A stretch of DNA of 64,000 bases from positions 62,001 to 126,000 of the forward strand of contig JBBQAQ010000006.1 of NCBI GenBank assembly GCA_038316435.1. Direction: 5' to 3'. Below are positions 24,598 through 35,500 of this stretch, piece by piece. Source of the stretch: JACJXF01 sp038316435 (GTDB lineage: Bacteria; Bacteroidota; Bacteroidia; Bacteroidales; GCA-2748055). Below the pieces are notes generated by a model. That model was not told the DNA's origin, did no database searches, and saw nothing but the letters and a program-made list of their open reading frames with translations. Numbering within the stretch: the stretch's first letter is position 1; each line of letters opens with the position of its first letter. The position numbers and the translations under genes are program-made.

Positions 24598-27500
24598 ATG
24601 AGATATATATTCATATTGGTCATTTTTATATCAGCAGGGGTACAGGCTCAGGTATGGCATATGAAACGCGCAATTCATTATGATCAGGCTGTGGATTCTG
24701 CAAAAGGAAGTATTGACGCCTTTAGCTCTTTTACCGGGGAGTTGAGAGAAAACATTGTTGACGGACTACCTTATTATACTGAGCTTCTGGAGTGGAAAAA
24801 TGGTTATGAAGGCTTAAAAACATCCCTTGTATTCCCGGTTTATGAAGAATTCAAAGGAGATATTTCTTCGATTAAGAATTTTCAGACTCCCGGAGATAAT
24901 GTTTTCCTTGAATATACAGTGGAGTTTATGAAAAAGATCCCTTATATTCAGATAAAACTGCGGCCTTTCAGAGTTAATCCTGAAAACGGGAAGCTGGAGC
25001 GACTAAAGACTTTCGTTCTTATGCTTGAATCAACTGGCTACAAATCCCCCGAAACTAACCTTTTAAAAAAATCTTTTTCATTCACCAACTCCGTTCTGGA
25101 AAAAGACAATTGGTATAAAGTTAAAGTGAGTACTTCGGGAATTTACAAACTCAGCTTTGAACAAATTAATGGTATGGCAGTTGGTAGCCCTGCAAACGTT
25201 AGAATTTTCGGGTACGGAGGTGAAGTACTGCCTGAAGATTGCCGGAAAGGAGAAAAGGATGATCTGAAGCCCGTTCAGATTTATATGAATAAAGGCGCAG
25301 ATGGCATATTTAACGCGGGAGATTATATTCTTTTTTATTCAAAAGGTACAGTAAAATGGTCTTATGACAATTTAAGCGGAATGTTCCGACACCAGCTTAA
25401 TCCTTATTCAAACGCCAGCTATTATTTTGTTACCAGCGGGACCAAACCTGATAGTGCCATTTTAGAAGATCCAACGGTGTTGCCAGCAAATAAATTTTCA
25501 GATTCCTATGATTTCAGATCTTTTAATGAGGTTGACACAGTGAACGTAATATTTAGCGGAAAACAATGGTTCGGTGATAAATTAACAGGTCAGCCACAGA
25601 GTTTTAATTTTACAACTCCTGAACTTGTTTCCGGCCAAAAAGTTAAAATTCTCACTCAGGTGTTAGGAAAAGCAACCGATACTTCCTACATTCAGCTCAG
25701 CTACAACAATTCTATCATACAAACTTTTGCCATTCAACCAGCTGACCTTAGCAATTACACATCAATTTTCGGTTATACGCTTGAGAAAAAAGTACTCATT
25801 AGTCCTGATTCCAGAGATATCACTCTTAAATTAAAGTACCTTAATCCGGGCACTTATCGTGAGGGATGGACTGACTATATTATTTTAAATGCAAGGGCAA
25901 AGCTGAATTTGGAATCCCAGATTTTGGAATTTAGAGACATTAACACTAAAAATACTGGCAATATTACTCAGTTTACTTTGGGTCTTGCCAATTCAAACAC
26001 AGTTATTTGGGATGTGAGTAATCAGAATTCAATAAGGAGAATTGGGGGAAGTTTAACAGGAACCGATCTTAGATTTACCATCGCAACTGAAACGCTGCGT
26101 GAATTGGTTGCTTTCAACATAAATGGAAACTTCCCTTCTCCCGTTCTAAAGGGTAAAGATGTGGGTATGGTCGAAAGTCAGAACCTGCATGGAGAATCCC
26201 AACCGGACATGGTTATTATAGCGCATCCTGATTTTCTTAAGGAAGCAAATGAGCTTGCAACTTACAGGCGTGAAAAGGGAGGATTAGATGTTATGGTAGT
26301 AGCTCCTCAACAGATTTATAATGAATTTTCTTCCGGCACTCCAGATATTTCCGCCTATAGAAATTTTATGAAAATGTTATACAATCGTGCAGGATCAGAC
26401 AGTTCACTTCTGCCAAGGTATCTACTTCTTTTTGGAGATGGCTCGGTTGATAATAAAGGTATAAACCAAAATCCCGAGAATTTCATTCTTACATATCAAT
26501 CCGAAAATAGTCTGAACCCAACCGCATCCTACGTTTCTGACGATTTCTTCTGCTTGCTTGACCCTGGTGAAAATATGACAAGTGGTTTACTGGATATTGG
26601 CGTTGGCAGATTACCCGTTGGAACACCTAAAGAGGCAGCATTAATTGTTAAAAAGCTAATCGACTACGAACTTCCGGAACGTATGGGTGACTGGAGAAAT
26701 TCACTTTGCTTTATAGCTGATGATGAAGATGGGAACATACATATGACTGATGCAGACGGTATGGCAACTTATGTGGAATCAAATTACCCTTCATATAATA
26801 TAAATAAGATTTATCTGGATGCATATAAGCAGGTTTCCACGACTTCGGGTCAAAAGTATCCTGATGTAAATAGAGCTATAAGTGATCAGGTCGCAAAAGG
26901 AGCATTGATTGTCAACTATACCGGACATGGTGGAACAAATGGCTGGGCACACGAAATCATTCTGGATCTGAATGAAATCGATAGTTGGACAAATGCTGAG
27001 CGTTTGCCGCTTTTTATGACTGCGACTTGCGATTTTAGTCCGTATGACGATTTCCGGAAAAACACACCTGGTGAAAAAGTATTGTTAAACCCGAACGGGG
27101 GAGGAATAGCACTTCTTACAACTACAAGACTGGTATATTCGCAACCCAATCGTATACTTAATGAGAAATTTTATGAGATAGTGTTTAAAAAGGACAAGTA
27201 CGGAGATAATTACCGTCTTGGTGATATTCTGGAATACTCGAAAAATAAGGCAGGTAGTGGGATTAATAAGCGAAATTTCACTCTGTTGGGAGATCCCTCA
27301 CAACGACTGTCTTATCCCGAATTATTTATTTTTGCCGATTCCCTTAATGGCATAGCGTTGAGTGAAGCAACCGATACTCTCGAAGCATTGAAAAAAGTAA
27401 GTGTAAGTGGACATCTGGCAGATCAGAACGGGAATATCCTTACAAATTTTAATGGAAATGTTTACCCAACAGTTTTCGACAAGAAAGTACTACAACAAAC

Positions 27501-28389
27501 ACTTGCAAATGACGGAGGTAGTAAAAAAACTTTCACCATCAGAAATAACATTTTATATAAGGGGAAGTCAAGCGTTAAAAATGGTCTGTTCAATTTTGAG
27601 TTTGTTGTGCCAAAAGATATTAACTATTCCTTCGGCTTAGGCCGGCTAAGTTTTTATGCAGAAGATTCTCTTGTGGATGCTGCAGGTTCATACAATGGAA
27701 TAACAATTGGCGGGTCGTATTCTGAGGCGCAGTCAGATTTGAACGGCCCCGAAATAAATGTTTATATGAATAGTCCTACATTTTTACCCGGTGGGATTAC
27801 TGATGAAAACCCAGTTCTTTACGTTGAGGTTTATGATGATTTCGGAGTTAATACTACTGGAAACGGAATTGGTCATGATATAACTGCAGTAATTGATGAG
27901 AATTCGCAAAATACAATGCTTTTAAATGGTTATTATGAGTCAAATATGAACTCATTCAAAGGAGGATTAATACAATATCCCTTTAGTAATCTGGAACCTG
28001 GACATCATACCGTTAGTGTAAAAGTATGGGATATTTATAATAATTCAAGTTCAGGTTCAACCGATTTTATTGTGATGAAATCTGAAAATCTGATTTTGGA
28101 AGACTTATTGAATTACCCAAATCCTTTTAGCGATTATACCAATATAAGTTTCGCTCATAATAAAGCAGGGCTGGATATGGATATTATTGTGGATATATTT
28201 AATCTGGATGGGAAATTAGTGAGTACAATAAAAGCAAAGGAGATGAATACAGGATTCAGATCGCGGAATATATACTGGGATGGATCCGGTGCGCAGAATG
28301 GACTGGCGGTTTATATTTACAGAATTCGCGCAACAACTTCCGATGGGAAAACCGCTGAAAAATCAGGTAAATTGATAATTCAACGCTAG
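24598..28389 (+). CDS. porU: PorU, type IX secretion C-terminal signal peptidase (C25 family)
   Basis: A 1263-residue secreted cysteine peptidase that removes the sorting domain of type IX cargo at the cell surface. A signal peptide (MRYIFILVIFISAGVQA) is followed by a beta-rich prodomain. The gingipain-like catalytic domain (about 540-900) has ADDFFCLLD, the catalytic His in NYTGHGGTNGWAHE (H777) and the catalytic Cys in MTATCDFSPYDD (C811). Residues about 1170-1263 are a type A sorting-like domain (LNYPNPFSDYTNISF to KSGKLIIQR), as in known PorU proteins, where it is kept for anchoring. porV follows after 226 bp, and gldJ and a PorP/SprF gene lie divergently upstream. Confidence 0.94.
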   Translation: MRYIFILVIFISAGVQAQVWHMKRAIHYDQAVDSAKGSIDAFSSFTGELRENIVDGLPYYTELLEWKNGYEGLKTSLVFPVYEEFKGDISSIKNFQTPGDNVFLEYTVEFMKKIPYIQIKLRPFRVNPENGKLERLKTFVLMLESTGYKSPETNLLKKSFSFTNSVLEKDNWYKVKVSTSGIYKLSFEQINGMAVGSPANVRIFGYGGEVLPEDCRKGEKDDLKPVQIYMNKGADGIFNAGDYILFYSKGTVKWSYDNLSGMFRHQLNPYSNASYYFVTSGTKPDSAILEDPTVLPANKFSDSYDFRSFNEVDTVNVIFSGKQWFGDKLTGQPQSFNFTTPELVSGQKVKILTQVLGKATDTSYIQLSYNNSIIQTFAIQPADLSNYTSIFGYTLEKKVLISPDSRDITLKLKYLNPGTYREGWTDYIILNARAKLNLESQILEFRDINTKNTGNITQFTLGLANSNTVIWDVSNQNSIRRIGGSLTGTDLRFTIATETLRELVAFNINGNFPSPVLKGKDVGMVESQNLHGESQPDMVIIAHPDFLKEANELATYRREKGGLDVMVVAPQQIYNEFSSGTPDISAYRNFMKMLYNRAGSDSSLLPRYLLLFGDGSVDNKGINQNPENFILTYQSENSLNPTASYVSDDFFCLLDPGENMTSGLLDIGVGRLPVGTPKEAALIVKKLIDYELPERMGDWRNSLCFIADDEDGNIHMTDADGMATYVESNYPSYNINKIYLDAYKQVSTTSGQKYPDVNRAISDQVAKGALIVNYTGHGGTNGWAHEIILDLNEIDSWTNAERLPLFMTATCDFSPYDDFRKNTPGEKVLLNPNGGGIALLTTTRLVYSQPNRILNEKFYEIVFKKDKYGDNYRLGDILEYSKNKAGSGINKRNFTLLGDPSQRLSYPELFIFADSLNGIALSEATDTLEALKKVSVSGHLADQNGNILTNFNGNVYPTVFDKKVLQQTLANDGGSKKTFTIRNNILYKGKSSVKNGLFNFEFVVPKDINYSFGLGRLSFYAEDSLVDAAGSYNGITIGGSYSEAQSDLNGPEINVYMNSPTFLPGGITDENPVLYVEVYDDFGVNTTGNGIGHDITAVIDENSQNTMLLNGYYESNMNSFKGGLIQYPFSNLEPGHHTVSVKVWDIYNNSSSGSTDFIVMKSENLILEDLLNYPNPFSDYTNISFAHNKAGLDMDIIVDIFNLDGKLVSTIKAKEMNTGFRSRNIYWDGSGAQNGLAVYIYRIRATTSDGKTAEKSGKLIIQR

Positions 28390-28583
28390 TGGTGATATAT
28401 AAATCCCGTTAAGAAAACATTAATCCTAAATGAAAATTGCAGACTCTAGTTTAAAAAAAATAAATCTTCATCACTGAAAAGAATGCTAGCAGTCAAGCTT
28501 ATGTGGAAATAAATAACCATTTTTACTGTCTTAAATTCTTTTTTGTCTGATTGTGAGCAACAATAATTAATAAAATTTTCAGT

Positions 28584-28591
28584 TATATTTG
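28584..28591 (+). promoter_or_regulatory. possible Bacteroidota -7 promoter element upstream of porV
   Basis: TATATTTG matches the Bacteroidota -7 consensus TAnnTTTG, 24 bp before the porV ATG and followed by an A-rich leader. No good -33 TTG is seen 19 bp further up, so the call is weak. Confidence 0.35.
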
Positions 28592-28615
28592 TGCACCTAA
28601 AAAAAGCTTTTCATA

Positions 28616-29848
28616 ATGTTAGAGAATTTTGGAAGAACAAGAAACGGAATTGTAGGCTCCCTCTTATTAGTATTTACTAGTTTTACTGCTTTCGGGCAGA
28701 TTTCAACCGGCGATCTGACCGGTGAGGTGAATACAATTAATTCAGCAGTACCGTTTTTAACAATTACACCCGACTCTCGTGGCGGTGCAATGGGCGACAT
28801 CGGTGTGGCAACTTCCCCTGATATTAGTTCTCAGCAGTATAATCCTGCAAAATATGCTTTTATCGATGGTTACGGAGGAATTGCTCTTTCTTATACGCCT
28901 TGGCTCAGAAATCTTATACCTGATATTAATTTAGCTTATCTGGTGGGATATAAGAGACTAGATGCTCAACAGGTTGTTAGTGCATCGTTTCGATATTTCT
29001 CCCTTGGGAATATAGTTTTTACCGATTTAGTTGGAGGAATTCTTAGAGATTTTAATCCTAATGAATTTGCTATTGATGCCGGTTATTCTAGAATTTTTGG
29101 AAATAATATTTCAGGTGGTATTGCATTTCGGTTTGTGCGCTCCGATCTCACTGGTGGAATATCCAATGATGGATCAGACTACAAAGCCGGACTCTCAGTG
29201 GCAGCCGATTTGGCCATGTATTACCAGAATACCATTCAACTTCAGGGTAAAGATGCAATGCTAGCAATTGGTGCAAACATTTCCAATATCGGAACTAAAA
29301 TGTCGTACACTGATGACCGGGAAAAATCCTTTATTCCAATTAACCTGAAAGTTGGAAGCAGTCTGAAAATGAATATTGACGACTATAATTCATTTACTTT
29401 CGCAGTAGATATTAACAAACTTCTCGTCCCAACTTCTCCAATATACTGGCAAGATTCAACTAATTCGGACGGAGAAAATGTTATCAAATATGGAAAAAAT
29501 CCAAATGTTTCCGTTCCACAAGGAATGTTACAATCTTTTTTCGATGCCCCCGGAGTTGAAAAAGCCGATGGAACCCGGAGCATATTTATTGAAGAGCTTC
29601 ACGAGCTAACCTACGGTCTTGGCGCTGAATACTGGTATCGCGATCAGTTTGCAATTCGCACCGGTTATTTTTACGAACATGAGACAAAAGGAAATCGTAA
29701 GTTTTTTACCGCTGGTATAGGCTTAAAACTAAATGTTTTCGAAATCGATTTTTCCTACCTTATACCCATCAATCAGGCTAATCCTCTGGCAAACACCCTT
29801 CGTTTTACTCTAGGCTTCGACTTCGAAAAATTTAGAAAAAACAGCTAA
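28616..29848 (+). CDS. porV: PorV (LptO), type IX secretion outer-membrane channel protein
   Basis: A 410-residue FadL-like beta-barrel that partners PorU in the attachment complex and shuttles cargo from the translocon. The signal peptide (to about residue 28, ending FTAFGQ) precedes NSAVPFLTITPDSRGGAMGD, a strongly conserved PorV stretch, and then SSQQYNPAKYAFIDGYGGIALSYTPWL. The barrel strands continue to the C-terminal TLRFTLGFDFEKFRKNS. It follows porU and overlaps ispF by one base (TAATG), so ispF may be translationally coupled to it. Confidence 0.95.
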   Translation: MLENFGRTRNGIVGSLLLVFTSFTAFGQISTGDLTGEVNTINSAVPFLTITPDSRGGAMGDIGVATSPDISSQQYNPAKYAFIDGYGGIALSYTPWLRNLIPDINLAYLVGYKRLDAQQVVSASFRYFSLGNIVFTDLVGGILRDFNPNEFAIDAGYSRIFGNNISGGIAFRFVRSDLTGGISNDGSDYKAGLSVAADLAMYYQNTIQLQGKDAMLAIGANISNIGTKMSYTDDREKSFIPINLKVGSSLKMNIDDYNSFTFAVDINKLLVPTSPIYWQDSTNSDGENVIKYGKNPNVSVPQGMLQSFFDAPGVEKADGTRSIFIEELHELTYGLGAEYWYRDQFAIRTGYFYEHETKGNRKFFTAGIGLKLNVFEIDFSYLIPINQANPLANTLRFTLGFDFEKFRKNS

Positions 29849-30336
29849 TGAATCTCAGGGTGGGCATAGGATATGATGTTCACCGCCTTGGAACAGGTCT
29901 GCCTTTTTACCTCGGGGGAGTTTTGATACCACATATAAAAGGTGCCATAGGTCATAGTGATGCAGATGTGCTTATCCATGCAATTTGTGATGCCTTGCTG
30001 GGAGCCGCTAACATGGGCGATATCGGCCACCACTTTCCGGATACTTCTGACGAATTCAAGGGGATTGACAGTAAAATATTATTAAAGAAAACGCATGAGC
30101 TTATCCAAAGCAAAAATTACCATATCGTTAATATTGATAGTGTAGTAATGCTGGAAAAGCCTAAAATAAAAGGATATATAGATTCCATGCAAACCACTCT
30201 TGCCGATGTTCTTGGTATCGACCTTGATGCAGTTTCGGTAAAAGCCACCACAACTGAAGGCATGAGCTTTGTGGGCAAAGAAAAGGGAGTTGCAGCACAA
30301 GCTGTGGTTTTGATAGCCAGAGATGAGGTTCTTTAG
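29848..30336 (+). CDS. ispF: 2-C-methyl-D-erythritol 2,4-cyclodiphosphate synthase
   Basis: A 162-residue zinc enzyme of the non-mevalonate (MEP) isoprenoid pathway; it cyclises 4-diphosphocytidyl-2-C-methylerythritol 2-phosphate. The metal-binding start RVGIGYDVHRLGTGLPFYLG (residues 3-22) is followed by GHSDADVLIHAICDALLGAA and GDIGHHFPDT. The C-terminal signature VSVKATTTEGMSFVGKEKG-A lies at about residues 128-147. Length is normal. The start ATG overlaps the porV stop (TAATG), and the gene is followed 48 bp later by a thioredoxin-fold gene on the same strand. Confidence 0.96.
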   Translation: MNLRVGIGYDVHRLGTGLPFYLGGVLIPHIKGAIGHSDADVLIHAICDALLGAANMGDIGHHFPDTSDEFKGIDSKILLKKTHELIQSKNYHIVNIDSVVMLEKPKIKGYIDSMQTTLADVLGIDLDAVSVKATTTEGMSFVGKEKGVAAQAVVLIARDEVL

Positions 30337-30383
30337 GCGTTTTTCTTTGTTTTTTTATTTGAAGTGTTTAAAATGTTAGTAAA

Positions 30384-31781
30384 ATGAAATATCTTCTTTC
30401 CGCTTTCATTACCTTCTTCATGCTTTCTTTCGCAGCTGCCCAGACATACAATCTTCAGGCGAGAGTTGATGGCTTCAAGGGAAACCGTGCATACCTGATT
30501 CAGTTAAAAGGTGACCAGCAATCTGTCATTGACAGTGCTTCGAGTCTTGAAGGAGTGTTTTTGTTTCAGTTTTCTGCGAGTACAAAACCGGGCGTTTACC
30601 GGATAATTTTAGGGGATGAAGGCAACTCTAATTTTTTTGACGAAGATCCTCAGTTCTTTGATTTTATTTTTAATAACGAACCAATCGTTCTGAATACTTC
30701 CTTTAGCAATTTAATTGATGCCATGAATGTATTGCAATCAAAGGAAAATGCGATTTATTACCGCTATTTGAAAGCAAATGAGATCTATCAGTCAAAAATG
30801 AGTCGGATTACACCGCTTTTTACTTTGTATAAACCTGAAAATCCATTTTATGCTGCAGTAAACAAGGAATTTGCGGAAATACAAACTGAGTTTATCCGTT
30901 TTTCCCTTGCATTAATAAAGGAATTGCCTGAATCTTTCGCTTCTTCCGTAATTCAGGGGAGTTTGTTCCCGGTTATTGAACAACCCGGAACAGAGAATGA
31001 AATGAAAACTTTTCTAAGAGACCATTATTTCGATCTGATAACTTTTAAGGATCAGCGTCTGTTGAATTCTCCTGTCATTACAAGAGTTTTCATGGAATAT
31101 CTTGGTCTTTTCCGCGATCCGCTTTTGAATCAATCCCAACAGGAAGACAGATTTATTATTGCGATTAATCAGATCATGGAGGCAGCATCTGACGATCCCA
31201 AGATTTATGATTTTACACTGAATTTTCTGGTTGATGGATTTCAGCGTTTTCAGATGGAGAAAGTGTTGGTGCATATTGCCGAAAATTTTATTGAAGGGGG
31301 ATGTGAAACCGACAGTAAAAAACTTTTGCAGAAGCGACTTGAGGGTTACGAAAAAATGGCTCCCGGTAAAAAAGCTCCCGACATTCTGAATCTCGATCAG
31401 AATGGTAACCAGATTAGGTTATATGATATCGATCGCGACTATACTCTGGTGCTTTTCTGGGCTTCATGGTGCCCTCACTGCGCTGTTTTTCTAAAGCAGT
31501 TGAGCATCTGGTATCCGAATAAGCCAATCGATCTGGATGTTTTTGCTGTTTCTATTGATTCTTCCAGATTTGCATGGGAAGAGAGAATTATGATGGATAA
31601 TTACCCCTGGATAAATATATTTTCAGGTGCAGGGTGGGATGGTAAGGCCCCCCGGGAATATAACGTTTATGCCACACCAACAATGTTTTTACTCGACCGT
31701 GAACATAAAATTATTGCAAAGCCTACTACTTTCAGGGAATTTCGGAAGGAAATTGAAGAAATTGAGGCAAGAAAAAATTAA
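30384..31781 (+). CDS. TlpA-like thioredoxin-fold periplasmic protein
   Basis: A 465-residue exported protein. It has a signal peptide (MKYLLSAFITFFMLSFAAAQ), then a DUF4369-like N-terminal domain (YNLQARVDGFKGNRAYLIQL, about 21-130), a helical middle part (about 130-320), and a C-terminal thioredoxin-like domain with a redox-active WCPHC motif (FWASWCPHCAVFLKQL, about 367-382) and a cis-Pro region in VYATPTMFLLDRE. Such proteins act in disulfide reduction or cytochrome maturation in the envelope; the partner is unknown. It lies between ispF and the DUF2141 gene on the same strand, and the gap to the latter's start is only 23 bp. Confidence 0.88.
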   Translation: MKYLLSAFITFFMLSFAAAQTYNLQARVDGFKGNRAYLIQLKGDQQSVIDSASSLEGVFLFQFSASTKPGVYRIILGDEGNSNFFDEDPQFFDFIFNNEPIVLNTSFSNLIDAMNVLQSKENAIYYRYLKANEIYQSKMSRITPLFTLYKPENPFYAAVNKEFAEIQTEFIRFSLALIKELPESFASSVIQGSLFPVIEQPGTENEMKTFLRDHYFDLITFKDQRLLNSPVITRVFMEYLGLFRDPLLNQSQQEDRFIIAINQIMEAASDDPKIYDFTLNFLVDGFQRFQMEKVLVHIAENFIEGGCETDSKKLLQKRLEGYEKMAPGKKAPDILNLDQNGNQIRLYDIDRDYTLVLFWASWCPHCAVFLKQLSIWYPNKPIDLDVFAVSIDSSRFAWEERIMMDNYPWINIFSGAGWDGKAPREYNVYATPTMFLLDREHKIIAKPTTFREFRKEIEEIEARKN

Positions 31782-31804
31782 ATTTGTTCTATAAATATTT
31801 AGCA

Positions 31805-32245
31805 ATGAGATTAGTTTTAGTGTTTTTCATTCTGGTTTCACTGTCTTTTACTTCGTTTGGACAATCTAAACAAGCAGGCAACATTGAAATACGAATTACC
31901 GGATTGCGCAATACCAAAGGAAAAGTGAGCGTAAATCTTTTTAATGGTAAAGATGGATTTCCGGATGATCCACTTAAAAGTTTTGGATGGAAAACGGTGA
32001 AAATTGTACCGGATACGGTTGTAATTGTTTTTGAAGATTTGCCGTTTGGTAACTATGCAGTTTCGGTTTTGCATGATGAAAACAGCGACGGCAAGATGGA
32101 GAAAAATTTCTTTGGCATACCGAAAGAAGGATTTGCCTTCTCAAATAACTGCACTCCAAAAATGATGTCGCCTTCGTTTGGAGAGGCCATGGTTAGCCTC
32201 AAACAGACCAGAATGAAATCAGAACTCAGGATGCTTTATTATTAG
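31805..32245 (+). CDS. DUF2141 domain secreted protein
   Basis: A 146-residue protein from ATG 31805. An upstream TTG (31784) would add seven residues ahead of the signal peptide and is less likely. The signal peptide MRLVLVFFILVSLSFTSFG is followed by the DUF2141 fold: IEIRITGLRNTKGKVSVNLF, then FEDLPFGNYAVSVLHDENSDGKMEKNFFGIPKEGFAFSNN, the most conserved stretch of the family (about residues 79-118). Its function is unknown. It ends the run that starts at porU, and its stop is followed by a repeat-bearing intergenic region. Confidence 0.9.
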   Translation: MRLVLVFFILVSLSFTSFGQSKQAGNIEIRITGLRNTKGKVSVNLFNGKDGFPDDPLKSFGWKTVKIVPDTVVIVFEDLPFGNYAVSVLHDENSDGKMEKNFFGIPKEGFAFSNNCTPKMMSPSFGEAMVSLKQTRMKSELRMLYY

Positions 32246-32430
32246 TTTGGGTAATGTGGTTAAAAATTGTTGGCGATTTTCAAAAAAAGCAAATAAAAAA
32301 GGCTGATTTTTAGATTTTCGCGACATTAAACATGAGGGGTTTAAACCCCGGGTGTTTTATAACATATCTTGAGCCGCTGCTGCCGCACGATTGCATCGTA
32401 TGGCAATTGTTCCAATAAATATAGTTGGCT

Positions 32431-32537
32431 GTAAAGCCTTTGTAAATAAGCCACACGATGGAATCGTGCGGCAGCGTGGCAGAGGTAGTAAAGCCTTTGT
32501 AAATAAGCCACACTGGAATCGTGCGGCAGCGTGGCAG
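32431..32537. repeat. two tandem 50-52 bp repeats containing hairpins
   Basis: Two near-identical units, 32431-32482 and 32488-32537, each run gtaaagcctttgtaaataag, then ccacacgat-gga-atcgtg, then cggcagcgtggcag; the second lacks three bases in the loop. Each contains a hairpin (gccacacgat pairs with atcgtgcggc). A diverged hairpin with related sequence, gccgcacgattgcatcgtat, lies just upstream at 32382-32401. Together they fill the gap between the DUF2141 gene and the 3' end of the convergent GH94 gene. Confidence 0.75.
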
Positions 32538-32539
32538 CC

Positions 32540-35500
32540 CTAAAGAAGAATTTTAATACTATTAACAGGCTTATCCAGCAATGCAATAAATTGGTCTTTT
32601 GGAATTACAGCTCCACCTTTTCTGTATTTATTTTCTTCATAGCTGAAACTAATCGGTTTATTGTTAACAGATATTTTTTTTGGGCTAAATCCGGATTCTT
32701 TTACTTCATAAATAAATTTCAGGGATCGGCCTGCATAATCAATTGAAGCTATGAATCCATCGAGACTGAGAGGAAGAACTGGATCTAGAATTATCGTATC
32801 ATACTCTGTTCTCAATCCAATAAGTCTTGTAACAATTAATCCGATGTAAATTCCGGGGCCGCTTGAGTATACTCTCCATCCGCCCTTAAGACTTATTTTG
32901 CCGGTTTTTATTTCATCATACAGTTCATCAGCCTCATATCTGGAGCGGAATGAAACATCCGAACTGCTGTAGTAGCAATTCGATTGTCTGAAATCTCCTG
33001 AGGGAACAATTTGTTTGTATCCCACTGGTATGGCTTGTCGCAGAGCCTTAAGAAATGCTTCAGGTTTTCCGGTAATAGCCTGTGATTCCGCATAGCGAAT
33101 ATGCTCATGCACATACATAAGTCCAATTTCTCTCCCGAAGAATGTGCTGCTTTCAGCCCTCTGGAAAATCGTTTGAATGCCACCTTTGTATTTTAAGGGT
33201 CGGTTCATTAAGCGTGCACCATCTGGTCCTTTCAGATGTTTTTCAATGAGATCCTGATGTGTCAGTGCTTGTTCTTTTGTGAAGATTCCACTGATTACCC
33301 CTCGGCTCATCGGTAAAATACTGTATTGAATATTGGTTTTTGTATCGTCGGGATGGAGCAACAGACTAATGCTTCCGTCGCTTTCAACCAGACCATAGCC
33401 AGCAACCACCTCATTCTTGATTAGATATTTATTAAAATCGGTTTTTATTTTTTCACATATTTCTCGTAGTTCTCTTGCCTTTTCCTTTTCTCCGGTTTGT
33501 TCAAAGACTTTTTCGTACTGCATAAATGCCTGATAATTCATCTCAACGGTCCAACTGGAGATCATTCTCTGAGCTAGTTCCTTACTAACGGGCTGCAATG
33601 AATCGTTCCAGTCTCCATTTCCATAAGGAATCAGGGCTGTGCCTGAAACAAATGAGCTTACAATCATTTTTATCAGGCGATCGATGTGTTCTCTGATTGG
33701 AGTTTTTGGTAAAATCTGTTTTTGATTTTCACTAAAATAGGGGAACTCTTCATCAAGTATTTTCAAATCACCGGTAACTTTAATATAGTTGCTCAGAGCA
33801 ATAATTACCCAGTAAAATACATCACCGTGAGAATGATCAGCCCGAACACTGTTGTAACTATCGAACATCCACCATTGTGGCCATCCGCCATCGGTATTCT
33901 GGTTTGCGAAAATGATTCCAAGAATCTGTCGGGTTTCTTCATATTTTCCCATCGACAGCAGCAGATCAAATGGCCCCTGTGAGACATCCCTTGTACCCCA
34001 TGCTGCCCCGCTGAATTGCTCCAGCCCGTATGGTGTGAGGTAATGAGTGAGTGCATTCATGTAATACCATGGGAGGATTTCCTGAATGGCTGCAGGATCA
34101 CTCTTTGAACGATCGACAGAAAGGTTTAGGGAGAGATCTTTCAGAATGTTTTGAGCTTCTCTGCAATCGGAATGAAACTCGCTATCGGCGTCGCTGATTT
34201 TTTCAGTATTAATAGTATCAGATACTTCAGCAACAATACTCATGCAGAACTCCTTACTGGGCTCAACCTCCAGAATAAACAGGGAGTTGTTATCAGTTTT
34301 GTTTTCAGGATAAAGTATTGATTCATTGTGAGCTTTACACTTATCTGAATTGCTATTGACTAGTATTCTGAACTGTGCATCTGGAAATTTTCCGGCAATC
34401 ATGCTGTTTTTCGCTGGTCTTGCAACAAACCCAAACTTTTCCGATCCTTGGCTCATTTTCCAATTATTGCTTGGGTCGAAATGATGGCTTACAAGCAATT
34501 TCACTTCATCTCCGCTGATAACTTTAAAATCCAGATTAACTTTTGGTTCCTTCTTTGAAGTCCAGGTTCGAACCTGAAAACAATTTTTCCCATGTTTATA
34601 AATCCACCGGCAGTGGTTTAGTCCCATTTCAAAGGCCGAAGGAACACCCAGTAAATACTGCACACCATCAAGCTCTGCGAAAATCCTTTGTCCTGTTTCA
34701 CATGCCAGATTAAACTGACTGGAGCATATTGAGAGAAAAATATTAAAATTTGTATTTCCCTGAGTTACATGAGAATTAAAAACTCCATAGGCATAGGATG
34801 TAGTGGAAACAATGTTTTCATTGGGAGCATAACCCGCCTTTGCCTGCATTATGTGTGCATGTGGACGGTCAACATTTATTTCTTTGGCTTTTAACGCCAC
34901 GTGATTATTTTCTGCGCAGAAAAAAGATAGTAACTGTCCGTCTTTTTCCTCAATATGGCGCAATTCACTGCCAAAAAACTTAGTTAATTCTTTCTTGCTA
35001 AGCTCGTCGACAGGCAGAAATGACGAAGTATTGAATAAGTTTTTATCAGTATAAATTAGTTTTTTTGAGTTGGGGATTGAAGGAGTTTCATCAAACTCTT
35101 TCATAATCAAGGACAATTGCTCTAAATCAGATTCTGAAATAGCTGAGGGGTGATTAGGTAGATATCCTGAGATAAAAACTACGGTTTCCCTTCCATTTTC
35201 ATTAAGTTTGAATGGCTTCGATTGTAATGCCAAGACAGTAGATTCTCCGGCATATTCACCTAGAAGTTTGTTAGTAAGGAGGCCCTCTTCAATCCCTGTT
35301 TCGCGGTAGGTCTTGCCATAGAACTGCATTCCATCTACACTTGCAGAGAAAGCTTTGTTTTTACAGGCGATGATAAGAGAAGGGTTACCGGTGGATTCTG
35401 CGATGTTTTGACGGCAGCAGATAACCGATCCAAAAGTCTTATCTTTAAGAATACGCCTTTCAAGGTATTGACTAACGTAATACTCATTGTTCAGTCCGTT

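Noticed and set aside
32310..32586. Minus-strand ORFs over the hairpin repeats
   Set aside because: The repeated peptide stretches follow from the DNA repeats; no start signal or known domain, and they overlap the GH94 3' end.
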